DNA of 64,000 nt from Mycobacterium syngnathidarum (GCF_001942625.1 NZ_MLCL01000078.1:1-64000); one strand, 5' to 3'; positions 6,477 through 14,578 are shown, counted from the first letter of the stretch. The notes: generated by a model from the letters alone, not told the origin. Made by a program: numbers and translations.

Positions 6477-7613
6477 TCAGCCGCGCAGCAGCCGACCGGA
6501 CCGCACACCGCGCACCGTGTTGGTGGCCACCGTCGCCCACGCACCGAGCAACAACACGTACAACGCGACCGCAAGCCAGGAGATGGCCACCGCACCGGTG
6601 GCCGCACCCAACGCCGACGCACCCGTCACGCAGGTACCCACCGGGAAGGTAAAGCTCCACCAGGTCAGGCTGAAAGACAACCCGCGCCGTGCCGCGTGCA
6701 CGGTCAGTGCCGTCGCGAGGCAGAACACGAACGCTCCGAAACCACCCATCACCAGGCCGTACACGATCCCGAAAGCGTGCAGGGCCGACACCGTGGCTGG
6801 ATCGGTCAGTACCGAGCCGGCATGGGCGGCCAGCAGATTGGCCGCGGTGATCGACTGGCCGACGACACCCAGCACGATCCACACCGTGGGGACCGCCTGC
6901 ACCTGGCTGAAGCCACCGTGCATGAGCCGCGAGTACACCATGGTCGTGGTGATCAGTCCGGCCAGCAGGCTCAGGCCGAACATGGCATAGCAGGCCACCA
7001 ACAAGGTCATCCCGGCTTGCCCGGGGCCCAGGTGTGACACAAGCAGCGCGCCGGTCGAGGCGGAGACCATCGGTGAAACCACGGGCATCATCCAGGCCGG
7101 GACCGCCTCCACGTCGGCGTGATCCTCCCGGGTGATCATCGCGAACGGAAGCCACAGGGCCACAACCAGTCCCAACACCGTTCCGGCAGTCCACAGCACC
7201 ACGTCCAGCGCCACCGCCGCAGCCTGGCCGACGATCGCAGGGCCGAGCAGCAGCGCCCCCGCTCCCACCGTGAGCAGCGCCATCGCCGGAGCGCCATAGA
7301 ACTGCCCGACCACCTGATGCGCGGCATAGGCTTTCGCCTGGTCACGATGCCGGATCCAGTGCGCGGCGAACGCCGCGGTCAGCACCACCAACAGCGTGCC
7401 GGCCAGAATCCAAACCACCGTGGCGAATTCGTGAAGGCCCGGCAGGTGCAGCGGCAGGGTGACCGCGGCCGTGGCCACGATGCCGGTGCCCATGACCGAG
7501 GCGAACCAGTTCGGCGTGATGTGCCCGAAGGCCGAACCCGCACTGTTCAATTCGGCAAGAAGAGCGGTGTGGAACGGCCTTGCCGCCGTATAGGGCGCGG
7601 TACACGTGGTCAC
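6477..7613 (-). CDS. TDT-family transporter (TehA/SLAC1-like permease)
   Basis: A 378-residue integral membrane protein with about ten membrane segments and the family opening GHITPNWFASVMGTGIVATA. It belongs to the tellurite-resistance/dicarboxylate transporter (TDT) group, which includes TehA, SLAC1 and the fungal sulfite pump Ssu1. Substrates in this family are small anions such as dicarboxylates, sulfite or chloride, and the sequence does not say which. The GTG start follows a GGTGAG. The 76-nt upstream space holds an 18-bp palindrome and a LysR operator identical in its arms to the one before the LysR gene, so regulation by that LysR protein is likely. Confidence 0.88.
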   Translation of the reverse strand: MTTCTAPYTAARPFHTALLAELNSAGSAFGHITPNWFASVMGTGIVATAAVTLPLHLPGLHEFATVVWILAGTLLVVLTAAFAAHWIRHRDQAKAYAAHQVVGQFYGAPAMALLTVGAGALLLGPAIVGQAAAVALDVVLWTAGTVLGLVVALWLPFAMITREDHADVEAVPAWMMPVVSPMVSASTGALLVSHLGPGQAGMTLLVACYAMFGLSLLAGLITTTMVYSRLMHGGFSQVQAVPTVWIVLGVVGQSITAANLLAAHAGSVLTDPATVSALHAFGIVYGLVMGGFGAFVFCLATALTVHAARRGLSFSLTWWSFTFPVGTCVTGASALGAATGAVAISWLAVALYVLLLGAWATVATNTVRGVRSGRLLRG

Positions 7614-7651
7614 CTCACCAATGGTGGTGGCCTGCTCCGATCACCGGTAGG

Positions 7652-7669
7652 CGCCACAATGTTGTGGCG
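7652..7669. promoter_or_regulatory. Perfect palindrome CGCCACAA-TG-TTGTGGCG
   Basis: An 18-bp perfect palindrome lies 39 nt upstream of the TDT start and directly abuts the LysR-type site at 7670-7688. It shares the CACAA/TTGTG core with that site. It may be a second, lower-affinity LysR site near the promoter, as is common for LysR activators, or the operator of another regulator. Confidence 0.45.
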
Positions 7670-7688
7670 TCACAATGCGGGCTTGTGA
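7670..7688. promoter_or_regulatory. LysR operator TCACAA-N7-TTGTGA, copy 2
   Basis: Arms and spacing are identical to the site at 5426-5444; only the 7-bp spacer differs. The centre is about 66 nt upstream of the TDT start codon and the site ends 2 nt before the stop of the upstream MFS gene. Two copies flanking the same LysR gene strongly suggest a small LysR regulon. Confidence 0.6.
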
Positions 7689-7689
7689 C

Positions 7690-8943
7690 TCAGACGTAGC
7701 GGTTACGGCCGGCGAGCGCACCTGCCACCATCTGCACCAGGTAGACCGCCAGCACCATCACGAACGGCGCGGTCCATCCGGCGGTCATGTCATGCAGCAA
7801 CCCGAACGTGAACGGGCCCACGCCGGCCAGCAGGTAGCCGAAGCCCTGCGCCATCCCCGACAGCCTGGCGGTGTCCTCGGCGTTGCGCGCGCGGAGCGCG
7901 ATCACCGTGAGCGCCAACGAGAAAACGCTCATACCGATGCCGATGAAGAAGCTCCACAGCAGCGGCACCGCGCCAGGATTGACGAGCAGACCGATCATGC
8001 CGACCATCCCGATCACGCCGAGGCCGACGATCCACCCACTCTGGTTCTTCTGCTTGGCCGCCAGCGGCGGCACGATCAGGCTGATCGGCACCGCGAGGAT
8101 GGACACCAGCCCCAGCAGCAGCCCGGCGTCGGTCTTGCTGACGCCGTTGTCGATGAACACTTCGGGTAGCCAGCCCATCACGACATAGGCCAGGAACGAC
8201 TGGCAGCCGAAGAACAAGGTGATGGTCCAGGCCAGCGGACTGCGCAGCAGGGACCGTGCCGAACCACCCGAGGCAGCCTGCTGGGCGCGGGCCCGGCTGA
8301 TGCCCCGAGCACCCACCAACCAGAACAGCAGCGCGACGACGGCCACCAGCGCCCAGGAGCCCAGCGCACCGCGCCAGCCGCCGAGCAGAGGCTCCAGCGG
8401 CGGGGTGACCGCGGATCCCAGCGCGCCGCCGCCCTGCAGGGCGGCCGTGTAAACACCGGTCATCAGACCGATCTGGGCGGGAAACGAACCCTTGATCACC
8501 ACCGGGATGAGCACATTGACCAGCGCGATGCCGCCCGTGGCCACCAGCGTCCCGCCGATCACCACGTAGGGGCCGTCGAGCACGCGGACGACCAGGCCGA
8601 TGCTGAGGATCACCAGGGCGATCGAGATCGCCCGGCCCAGCCCGACGCGGCGGGCCAACCAGGGCGCGGTCAGGCCCGCGGCGGCGAAACACAGCCCGGG
8701 CAGCGTGGTCAGCACGCCGGCCCAGACGGCCGAGGCGCCGAGCGATTCACGCATCTCGCCGAGGACCGGTCCGATGCTGGTGATCGCGGGGCGCAGGTTC
8801 AGCGCGGTCAGGATCACCGCGACGACCAGGAGCGCTCCGCCTGCCGCCATTGCACCGGGACGAACCTCTACCGCACCGTCCAGCTCGAGCTCCAGATCGT
8901 GCTCGTAGCTGTTCGTGGATTCGTTGCGCAGGGTCCTACTCAC
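7690..8943 (-). CDS. MFS transporter, CynX/NimT family
   Basis: A 417-residue major facilitator with twelve predicted membrane segments after a 30-residue acidic N-terminus. The first segment, ALNLRPAITSIGPVLGEM, is the hallmark of the CynX/NimT (cyanate/nitroimidazole) branch. Members export small organic compounds, but substrates are poorly known. The GTG start is divergent from a GntR regulator gene. A near-perfect palindrome (8961-8977) sits between them, so the regulator probably represses this gene. A role in drug or metabolite export is an inference from family and context. Confidence 0.88.
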   Translation of the reverse strand: MSRTLRNESTNSYEHDLELELDGAVEVRPGAMAAGGALLVVAVILTALNLRPAITSIGPVLGEMRESLGASAVWAGVLTTLPGLCFAAAGLTAPWLARRVGLGRAISIALVILSIGLVVRVLDGPYVVIGGTLVATGGIALVNVLIPVVIKGSFPAQIGLMTGVYTAALQGGGALGSAVTPPLEPLLGGWRGALGSWALVAVVALLFWLVGARGISRARAQQAASGGSARSLLRSPLAWTITLFFGCQSFLAYVVMGWLPEVFIDNGVSKTDAGLLLGLVSILAVPISLIVPPLAAKQKNQSGWIVGLGVIGMVGMIGLLVNPGAVPLLWSFFIGIGMSVFSLALTVIALRARNAEDTARLSGMAQGFGYLLAGVGPFTFGLLHDMTAGWTAPFVMVLAVYLVQMVAGALAGRNRYV

Positions 8944-8960
8944 CCGGCTATGATGCCATA

Positions 8961-8977
8961 CATCCTATGATTGGATG
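8961..8977. promoter_or_regulatory. Likely GntR/FadR operator CATCC-N7-GGATG
   Basis: The 17-bp palindrome CATCCTATGATTGGATG is symmetric except at one base pair on each side and the centre. It lies in the 60-nt gap between the divergent MFS and GntR genes, 17 nt from the MFS start and 26 nt from the GntR start. Length and position fit an autoregulatory GntR dimer site. Confidence 0.55.
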
Positions 8978-9003
8978 AAAGGCCGAGAAAGGAAGGGCCA
9001 AAA

Positions 9004-9666
9004 GTGCCTCTGGCCACAACGCGGCGCACGGGCCTGGTCGACCAGGTCATCGAGCAGTTGCGCACCTTGGTCACCTCGGGCGAATGGCCGGTGGACAGCC
9101 GGATTCCCACCGAGCCCGAACTGGTCGAGGCGCTCGGAGTCGGGCGCAACACGGTGCGGGAAGCCATTCGGGCGCTGGCACACAACGGCATTTTCGAAGT
9201 CCGCCAGGGCGACGGCACCTACGTGCGGGCCACCAGCGAGGTGTCGGCAGCGCTGCGCCGGCTGTGCGGATCCGAGCTGCGCGATGTGCTACAGGTCCGG
9301 CGCTGCCTCGAGGTGGAGGGTGCCCGGCTGGCCGCGACCGCCCGCACCGAAGAAGACCTTGCCGAACTCCGCGCTCACCTGGCACACACCGACACCACCG
9401 ATCACGCGCAGTTCACCCAGTCCGACACGGAGTTCCACCTGGCAGTGGTGCGTGCATCGCACAACCCGGTGCTGATCGAGATCTACCGCGGGCTACTCGA
9501 GGCGATCACGGCCAGCGTCGCGACCGCCAGCGCCGCCCCGGGCGGGATGTTCCCGCACGACGAGCTGGTCGAGGCGATCGCCGCCGGAGATGTGGAGCGC
9601 GCCGGACGCGAGGCCGCGGGCTTCCTCGACGAGCTCCTGGCGCGGACACCGATTCAGGACTGCTGA
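9004..9666 (+). CDS. GntR-family regulator, FadR subfamily
   Basis: A 220-residue regulator. The N-terminal winged helix (RIPTEPELVEALGVGRNTVREAIRALAHNG, about 36-65) is followed by an all-helical FCD effector domain from about residue 85. That domain keeps the metal-site histidines (FHLAVVRASHNP). The GTG at 9004 is preferred over an in-frame TTG at 8971 because AAAGGAAGG precedes it at proper spacing. The gene is divergent from the MFS transporter gene with a shared palindrome. FCD domains usually bind organic acids; the ligand here is unknown. The gene ends 12 nt from the stop of the convergent kinase gene. Confidence 0.88.
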   Translation: MPLATTRRTGLVDQVIEQLRTLVTSGEWPVDSRIPTEPELVEALGVGRNTVREAIRALAHNGIFEVRQGDGTYVRATSEVSAALRRLCGSELRDVLQVRRCLEVEGARLAATARTEEDLAELRAHLAHTDTTDHAQFTQSDTEFHLAVVRASHNPVLIEIYRGLLEAITASVATASAAPGGMFPHDELVEAIAAGDVERAGREAAGFLDELLARTPIQDC

Positions 9667-9678
9667 GCCGCCGTCAGG

Positions 9679-11076
9679 TCAGAACGGCGCATCCTCCACC
9701 CGGGCCGGCCTGAGCGGCAGCCGCAACAACAGCCGTGCGCCGCCCAGTGGACTCTCCAGCAAAGCCGCTGTGCCGCCGTGCAATTCGGCCTGCTGAGCCA
9801 CCAGGGCCAAGCCCAGCCCAGATCCCGAACGCGATGCGGTGGTGCCGCGGGCGAACCGCTCGAACACCTCGGCGCGCTCGGCCTCGGGCACTCCGGAACC
9901 GTTGTCATCGACCACGATCTGCACGTCATCGGCCGAACTGACCGCACTGAGCCGGATCTCGGTGGCCCCACCGTGTTTGACGGCATTGGCGATGGCGTTG
10001 TCGATCACCAGACGCAGGCCCGCGGGCATGCCGAGCATCAGCACCGTCGGCGAGGGCATCAAGGTGGCCCGCAAGCCCGGGTAGGTGCGCAGCGCATCGT
10101 GGGCCGCGCGGTCGAGCAGTTCGGTGACATCCATCGGCACGAAGTCCTCGACGGTGGTCAACTCACCCTGAGCCAACCGCTCCAGTGCGGTCAGGGTGCC
10201 CTCGATGCGGCTCTGGGTACGCAGCACATCGCCGATCACCTCTTGACGCTGCTCGGCGGTCATGTCCAGGGTGGACAGCACCTCCAGGTTCGTACGCATC
10301 GCCGTCAGGGGGGTGCGCAGCTCGTGGGAAGCGACAGCGGCGAAGTCGCGGGCCGATTCCAGCGCGGCCTTGGTGCGCTCCTGCTCATTGCCGATGCGCG
10401 CGAGCATGCCCTCGACCGCCTCGGCGATCTGCACGGCCTCCCGTACACCGCGCACCTGCACCTCATCGGGTTTGGACTGGGCGTTGATGGCACGTGCCTG
10501 CTGCGCGAGCAGGCGGAACGGCGTGATCATCACCAGCGAGATCATCCAACCCACCACGATGGTGCTGCCGATGACGCCGCCACAGATCAGCAACACCCGC
10601 AGGTGCAGCTCGTCGATCCGGCGCTGCGTCTCGGCCAGCGGTGCACCGAGTGCGATGCTGGCCGGCCCGGCAGTGAACGTCCGCACCCGGTACTCGACCC
10701 CGTCGATCGTGGTGTTGGCATAGCCGTTTTCCAGTCTCGGCAAGACGATGTCACTGGGGACCGAGACGCTGACGCCACCGATGTGCGCGGTGCGGACCAA
10801 GCCACCGTCGTCATGCGTGGAGTTGTCCGCCGCACCTTGCTTCGTCGCACTGAGCAGCGTGCTCACGTCGCCGAGGCTGCTCAGCGAATCCAGGCGCCGG
10901 TCGAGCTGGCTGTACTGGTCATTGGTGACGCCGATCCACACCCAGGTTCCCAGCGTGATCACGGTGACCACCACCGACAGCGCACCGACGATGACGATCG
11001 TGCGCAGCGACAGCACCCGCATCACCGGCCGCAGCACGGGCCGCAACAGGTTGAGCACGCGCTCTTCAAGATTCAC
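9679..11076 (-). CDS. PrrB-like sensor histidine kinase, orphan
   Basis: A 465-residue membrane kinase closely resembling M. tuberculosis PrrB. It has two membrane segments (about 24-47 and 162-182) flanking an extracytoplasmic sensor. A HAMP region follows, then the H-box ASHELRTPLTAMRTNLEVLSTLD with the phospho-accepting His251. The ATPase domain has NAIANAVKHGG, DDNGSGVP and GSGLGLALVAQQ. The GTG at 11076 gives an N-terminus of normal length. In M. tuberculosis prrB follows its response-regulator gene prrA. Here the neighbours are a GntR gene and clpC2, so the cognate regulator must be encoded elsewhere, or the kinase signals to a PrrA from a paralogous pair. Confidence 0.88.
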   Translation of the reverse strand: MNLEERVLNLLRPVLRPVMRVLSLRTIVIVGALSVVVTVITLGTWVWIGVTNDQYSQLDRRLDSLSSLGDVSTLLSATKQGAADNSTHDDGGLVRTAHIGGVSVSVPSDIVLPRLENGYANTTIDGVEYRVRTFTAGPASIALGAPLAETQRRIDELHLRVLLICGGVIGSTIVVGWMISLVMITPFRLLAQQARAINAQSKPDEVQVRGVREAVQIAEAVEGMLARIGNEQERTKAALESARDFAAVASHELRTPLTAMRTNLEVLSTLDMTAEQRQEVIGDVLRTQSRIEGTLTALERLAQGELTTVEDFVPMDVTELLDRAAHDALRTYPGLRATLMPSPTVLMLGMPAGLRLVIDNAIANAVKHGGATEIRLSAVSSADDVQIVVDDNGSGVPEAERAEVFERFARGTTASRSGSGLGLALVAQQAELHGGTAALLESPLGGARLLLRLPLRPARVEDAPF

Positions 11077-11141
11077 CGGCGCTATCTTGCCCGATCCGCG
11101 AGGGCGGGTCCCCGGGCACCGCGCCACCCGCCACTCGCCGC

Positions 11142-11188
11142 CGTCAACTTGTGGTTGACGCCTCCGCATCGTCAACCTAGGGTTGACG
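11142..11188. promoter_or_regulatory. Twin CGTCAAC-N5-GTTGACG operators on the clpC2 promoter
   Basis: Two perfect 7-bp inverted repeats with 5-bp spacers lie at 11142-11160 and 11170-11188, centres 28 bp apart. TTGACG (11155-11160) and TAGGGT (11178-11183) form a -35 and -10 with a 17-bp spacer, and 6 nt separate the -10 from the ATG at 11190. Each palindrome therefore covers one promoter element of a leaderless transcript, a textbook repressor arrangement. The ClpC2 protein itself, which carries a helix-turn-helix-like segment, is the best candidate repressor. Confidence 0.7.
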
Positions 11189-11189
11189 C

Positions 11190-11936
11190 ATGGTCCAAAA
11201 CGTCACCCTCACCAACCCCGTCCGCCTCGACGACCTCATCAGCGCAATCAAGAAGGCCCATACCGAACCCCTCGAGCAGTTGATCGACGCGATGATCGCC
11301 GCCGATGCCCTCGGCGACATCGCCGACCACCTCATCGGACATTTCGTCGACCAAGCGCGGCGCTCGGGCGCCTCCTGGACCGACATCGGCCAGGCAATGG
11401 GTGTCACCAAGCAAGCCGCCCAGAAACGCTTCGTCCCCAAGGTCCCCGATTTCGACCCCGCCGCGCTCGACCCGAGTGCCGGATTCGGCCGGTTCACCCC
11501 AAGGGCCAGAAACGTCGTCGTCGCCGCGCAGAACACCGCCCACGCGGCAGGCAATGCCGAAATCGCCCCCGAGCACCTACTGCTGGCCCTGTTCGCCGAA
11601 CCCGACGGGATTGCCGCCAAACTCCTTGTGAGTCAAGGCATCACCGAAGAAGCCGCTCGTGCTGCCATCACCCTTCCGCCACCGGCAGGCGAGGTTCCGG
11701 CACTGATCCCGTTCAACGGCGGCGCCAAGAAAGCGCTGGAACTGACCTTCCGGCAGGCACTTCGGCTCGGCCACAACTACATCGGCACCGAACACATCCT
11801 GCTCGCCCTGGCCGAGGCCGAGGACTCCGACGGGCCACTGCACCGCCTCGGTGCCGACCCGCAGCGGTTCGAGACCGAACTGGCCGAAGCACTGGCACCG
11901 TTCATGACGAAGGCCGCGGACACCGAAGCGGAATGA
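11190..11936 (+). CDS. clpC2: ClpC2-like protein with helix-turn-helix and Clp_N repeats
   Basis: A 248-residue protein without any AAA+ ATPase domain. Residues about 50-85 (GASWTDIGQAMGVTKQAAQKRF) look like a helix-turn-helix. Residues about 95-245 hold a Clp N-terminal double repeat (FTPRARNVVVAAQNTA, NAEIAPEHLLLALF, and again NYIGTEHILLALAE). Length, order and neighbourhood match M. tuberculosis ClpC2 (Rv2667). As I recall, ClpC2 has been described as a protein that binds ClpC1-targeting antibiotics such as cyclomarin and represses its own gene. The twin palindromes over its promoter fit that autoregulation. The mRNA is probably leaderless. Confidence 0.88.
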   Translation: MVQNVTLTNPVRLDDLISAIKKAHTEPLEQLIDAMIAADALGDIADHLIGHFVDQARRSGASWTDIGQAMGVTKQAAQKRFVPKVPDFDPAALDPSAGFGRFTPRARNVVVAAQNTAHAAGNAEIAPEHLLLALFAEPDGIAAKLLVSQGITEEAARAAITLPPPAGEVPALIPFNGGAKKALELTFRQALRLGHNYIGTEHILLALAEAEDSDGPLHRLGADPQRFETELAEALAPFMTKAADTEAE

Positions 11937-11975
11937 GCCGGGAATGAAAGCGGTCACCCATCCGTAGAACCAACC

Positions 11976-12401
11976 GTGATACTCAACGACGCCGCACGCG
12001 AACTGATCGGTGCAGGGGCCGACGCCACGCTCGTCACGCTGAACCCGGACGGCAGCCCACAGGTCACCCTGGTCTGGGTGGCGTTGCAGTCCACTCCCGA
12101 CGGTGACGAGCTCGTCACGGCACACCTGTCCGAACACAAGAAGGTCCGCAATGTCCGCCGCGATCCCCGTGTCGCGGTGACGATCCTCGACCCGGGCCGG
12201 GTGGGCGAGGTGATGCGCCCCTATCTGGCGATCACCGGTACCGCCCGCATCATCGAAGGCGGCGCACCGGAACTCCTCAAGGACCTGGCGCAAACCCTGG
12301 CCGCTCCCGACGTTCCGTTCCCGCCGAAGGATGCGCCGCCGGGGTGGCTCACCCGCATCCGGATCGACAAGGTCGGCGGCGTCGGGCCGTGGGTGTCCTG
12401 A
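11976..12401 (+). CDS. F420-dependent PPOX-class flavin/deazaflavin-binding protein
   Basis: A 141-residue split-barrel protein of the pyridoxamine 5'-phosphate oxidase-like family. The sequence shows TLNPDGSPQVTLVWVAL near the N-terminus, HKKVRNVRRDPRVAVTILDP in the cofactor-binding part, and YLAITGTARII. In mycobacteria such small proteins typically bind F420 or FMN and reduce diverse substrates. The GTG start has no strong ribosome-binding site. It lies 39 nt after clpC2. I do not recall a gene between clpC2 and the Rv2668 homologue in M. tuberculosis, so this may be an insertion. Confidence 0.8.
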   Translation: MILNDAARELIGAGADATLVTLNPDGSPQVTLVWVALQSTPDGDELVTAHLSEHKKVRNVRRDPRVAVTILDPGRVGEVMRPYLAITGTARIIEGGAPELLKDLAQTLAAPDVPFPPKDAPPGWLTRIRIDKVGGVGPWVS

Positions 12402-12437
12402 CCCAACCGGCTGTAACACGTTTCAGTCTGTGCGATC

Positions 12438-12980
12438 ATGCCTGGCATGCCTCGCTGGTTTGCGCTCATGTTCACGGCCATGGTGGTGTCGGTTACCGCC
12501 TTCGTGGCTCCGCCGGCGGCCTCGGCCGAAGCCACCCCGATCGGCAACATCGGCGAGACGCTGCGGGTCGAGACCGACAACGGCATCGTCGCCGACGTCA
12601 CCGTGCACGACGTGCTCGCCAGCGACGTTCCGCCCGGCTGGGGCTGGAACGGTTCGCCCCGCTGGCGCGCCCAGGGCGGTCCGTGGCGGGCCCCGATCAC
12701 GGTGACCACCGTCGCTGCGCCCAACCCGTACGCGATGGCACTGGCGTTCACCTTCAACGGCGTCACCCCTTACGCCGACGCGTACGAGCCCAAGCACACC
12801 GATGCGCCCAACCGGCTCGAAGCAGCTCTGCGCAACGCGCCCCCGGGCGCCACCGTCAACGGCGACGTCTACTGGGACGTCTACCGCGCACTGGTCACCA
12901 ACGTGGTGTTGACCGACACCAAGTCGGGAAAGCACCTGGCGCAATGGAATCTGTGGCAGCCGGGCGCTCCCCTGCCGTGA
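12438..12980 (+). CDS. Secreted protein, Rv2668/DUF1942-like
   Basis: A 180-residue exported protein. Residues 1-30 are a signal peptide (basic start, hydrophobic run, cleavage near ASAEA). The mature part is a beta-rich domain beginning IGNIGETLRVET, with patterns like the DUF1942/MPT63 immunoglobulin-like fold (VTVHDVLASDVPPGWGW, GDVYWDVYRALVTNVVLTD). The position between the clpC2 block and the GNAT gene matches Rv2668. Function is unknown. An alternative ATG nine bases downstream would give a signal peptide of similar quality. Confidence 0.75.
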   Translation: MPGMPRWFALMFTAMVVSVTAFVAPPAASAEATPIGNIGETLRVETDNGIVADVTVHDVLASDVPPGWGWNGSPRWRAQGGPWRAPITVTTVAAPNPYAMALAFTFNGVTPYADAYEPKHTDAPNRLEAALRNAPPGATVNGDVYWDVYRALVTNVVLTDTKSGKHLAQWNLWQPGAPLP

Positions 12981-13010
12981 TCACCGACGAGCGGGCGCCT
13001 ACGGAGAGCC

Positions 13011-13532
13011 ATGCAGGTAGCGCCCGCCACGGCAGCTGATCTTCCGGAACTCGCCGCGGTCGCGGCCGCCACATTTCCCTTGGCTTGTCCCCCGTCGGTG
13101 ACCCCGGAAAACGTCGCCGCATTCATCGCCGAAAACCTGTCCGAGGAACGCTTCGGCGAGTACCTCACCGATCCGAACCGGATCGTGCTGGTGGCGCGGG
13201 AGGACTCGATCACGGGATACGCCATGCTGATCCACGGTGTGCCCGACGACGATGATGTCCAGCGGGCGGTGACCCTGCGGCCCGCACTGGAACTGTCGAA
13301 GATCTACGTGCTGCCCGGCCGGCACGGCGAAGGTGTGGCCCAGGCATTGATGTCGGCGGCCCTGGACGCCGGGACCGAATCCGGGGCCGGCTGCATGTGG
13401 CTGGGGGTCAACCAGCACAACCACCGCGCCCAGCGCTTCTACACCAAGAACGGCTTCACCATCAGCGGCACCAAGACCTTCCGGCTCGGCACCCGCACCG
13501 AGGACGACTACGTGATGACCCGGCCGGTCTAA
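13011..13532 (+). CDS. GNAT-family N-acetyltransferase (Rv2669-like)
   Basis: A 173-residue acetyltransferase of the GCN5 family. The acetyl-CoA loop is LPGRHGEGVAQALMSAAL (about 99-116), followed by the typical NHRAQRFYTKNGFTISGTKTF, where the last strand and helix complete the fold. It probably acetylates an amine; the acceptor is unknown. It starts 30 nt after the secreted-protein gene and its stop overlaps the stop of the convergent zapE by 4 nt. Its position matches Rv2669. Confidence 0.85.
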   Translation: MQVAPATAADLPELAAVAAATFPLACPPSVTPENVAAFIAENLSEERFGEYLTDPNRIVLVAREDSITGYAMLIHGVPDDDDVQRAVTLRPALELSKIYVLPGRHGEGVAQALMSAALDAGTESGAGCMWLGVNQHNHRAQRFYTKNGFTISGTKTFRLGTRTEDDYVMTRPV

Positions 13533-14578
13533 ACGGTCCTTTGCGCCGCGGCGGTCAAGGCCAGCAGCCGCGAGGTGGCCCTCAGGTACTTCTTCCGGAA
13601 CCCACCGGCCACCATCTCCGGACTGAAAATGGTGTCCAACTTGGCCCCTGACGCCAGCACCGGAACACCCGCGTCGTACAGCCGGTCGGTCAACGCCACG
13701 AGCCGCAGTGCCACACTCTGATCCTCGATCGGATGCGCCCCGGTGATGAACACCTCGGTCACCCCTTCGATCAACGCGTGATAGCGCGACGGGTGCATGG
13801 TGGCCAGATGCGCGCACAACGCATCGAAGTCGTCCAGCGTCGCGCCGTCGACACCCTCGGCCCGCTGTGCCACCTCCTCATCGGAGAGCGGCTCGGGCGC
13901 CGGCGGCAGATCGCGATGCCGATAGTCGGGGCCCTCGATGCGGACCGTGGTGAAAATCTGGGCCAGCGTGTTGATCTCGCGCAGGAAGTCCTGCGCGGCG
14001 AACCGGCCCTCACCCAACTGTTCGGGCAGGGTGTTCGAGGTGGCCGCGATCGACACCCCACGCTCCACCAACGCCGAGAGCAACCGCGAGATCAATGTCG
14101 TGTTACCCGGGTCGTCCAGCTCGAACTCGTCGATGCAGACAACGACATACTCGGAGAGCAGGTCGATGCACTCGTTGTAGCCGAACACCCCGGCCAATTG
14201 GGTCAGCTCGCCGAACGTGGCGAACGCCGCCGGGTATCCCGCGGCCGCCTCGTCCTTGGAAAGTGTGTAATAGGTCGAGGCCAACAGGTGGGTCTTGCCG
14301 ACGCCGAACCCACCGTCCAGGTACAGCCCGACCCCCGGCAGCACCTCGCGCTTGCCGAACAGCTTCTTCTTGCCGGCCCGCCTCAGCGCTGCCTGCTCAC
14401 AGAAATCGCGGCACGACTGAACCGCGGCGGCCTGAGACGGTTCGGACGGGTCCGGGCGATAGCTGTCATAGCTGACGTCGGCGAACGTCGGCGGCGGAAC
14501 CAACTGTGCGACCAGCCGCTCGGGCGTGACGGAGGGATGACGATCGGCGAGATGAGCGACGCCGCTGGACCCGTGCAT
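13529..14578 (-). CDS. zapE: Cell division protein ZapE (AFG1-like ATPase)
   Basis: A 349-residue AFG1-family ATPase. The Walker A motif is GGFGVGKTHL (about residues 94-103) and Walker B is VVVCIDEFELDDPG. The sensor region contains AATSNTLPEQL. The family acts at the constricting Z-ring in E. coli and in mitochondrial quality control in eukaryotes; the mycobacterial role is inferred. It corresponds to Rv2670c. The ATG start is 34 nt from the divergent reductase gene. Confidence 0.88.
   Translation of the reverse strand: MHGSSGVAHLADRHPSVTPERLVAQLVPPPTFADVSYDSYRPDPSEPSQAAAVQSCRDFCEQAALRRAGKKKLFGKREVLPGVGLYLDGGFGVGKTHLLASTYYTLSKDEAAAGYPAAFATFGELTQLAGVFGYNECIDLLSEYVVVCIDEFELDDPGNTTLISRLLSALVERGVSIAATSNTLPEQLGEGRFAAQDFLREINTLAQIFTTVRIEGPDYRHRDLPPAPEPLSDEEVAQRAEGVDGATLDDFDALCAHLATMHPSRYHALIEGVTEVFITGAHPIEDQSVALRLVALTDRLYDAGVPVLASGAKLDTIFSPEMVAGGFRKKYLRATSRLLALTAAAQRTV

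Noticed and set aside
9778..11283. Open reading frame of about 500 codons on the plus strand
   Set aside because: It is antisense to the PrrB-like kinase gene; no domain is recognisable and it runs through the clpC2 promoter.
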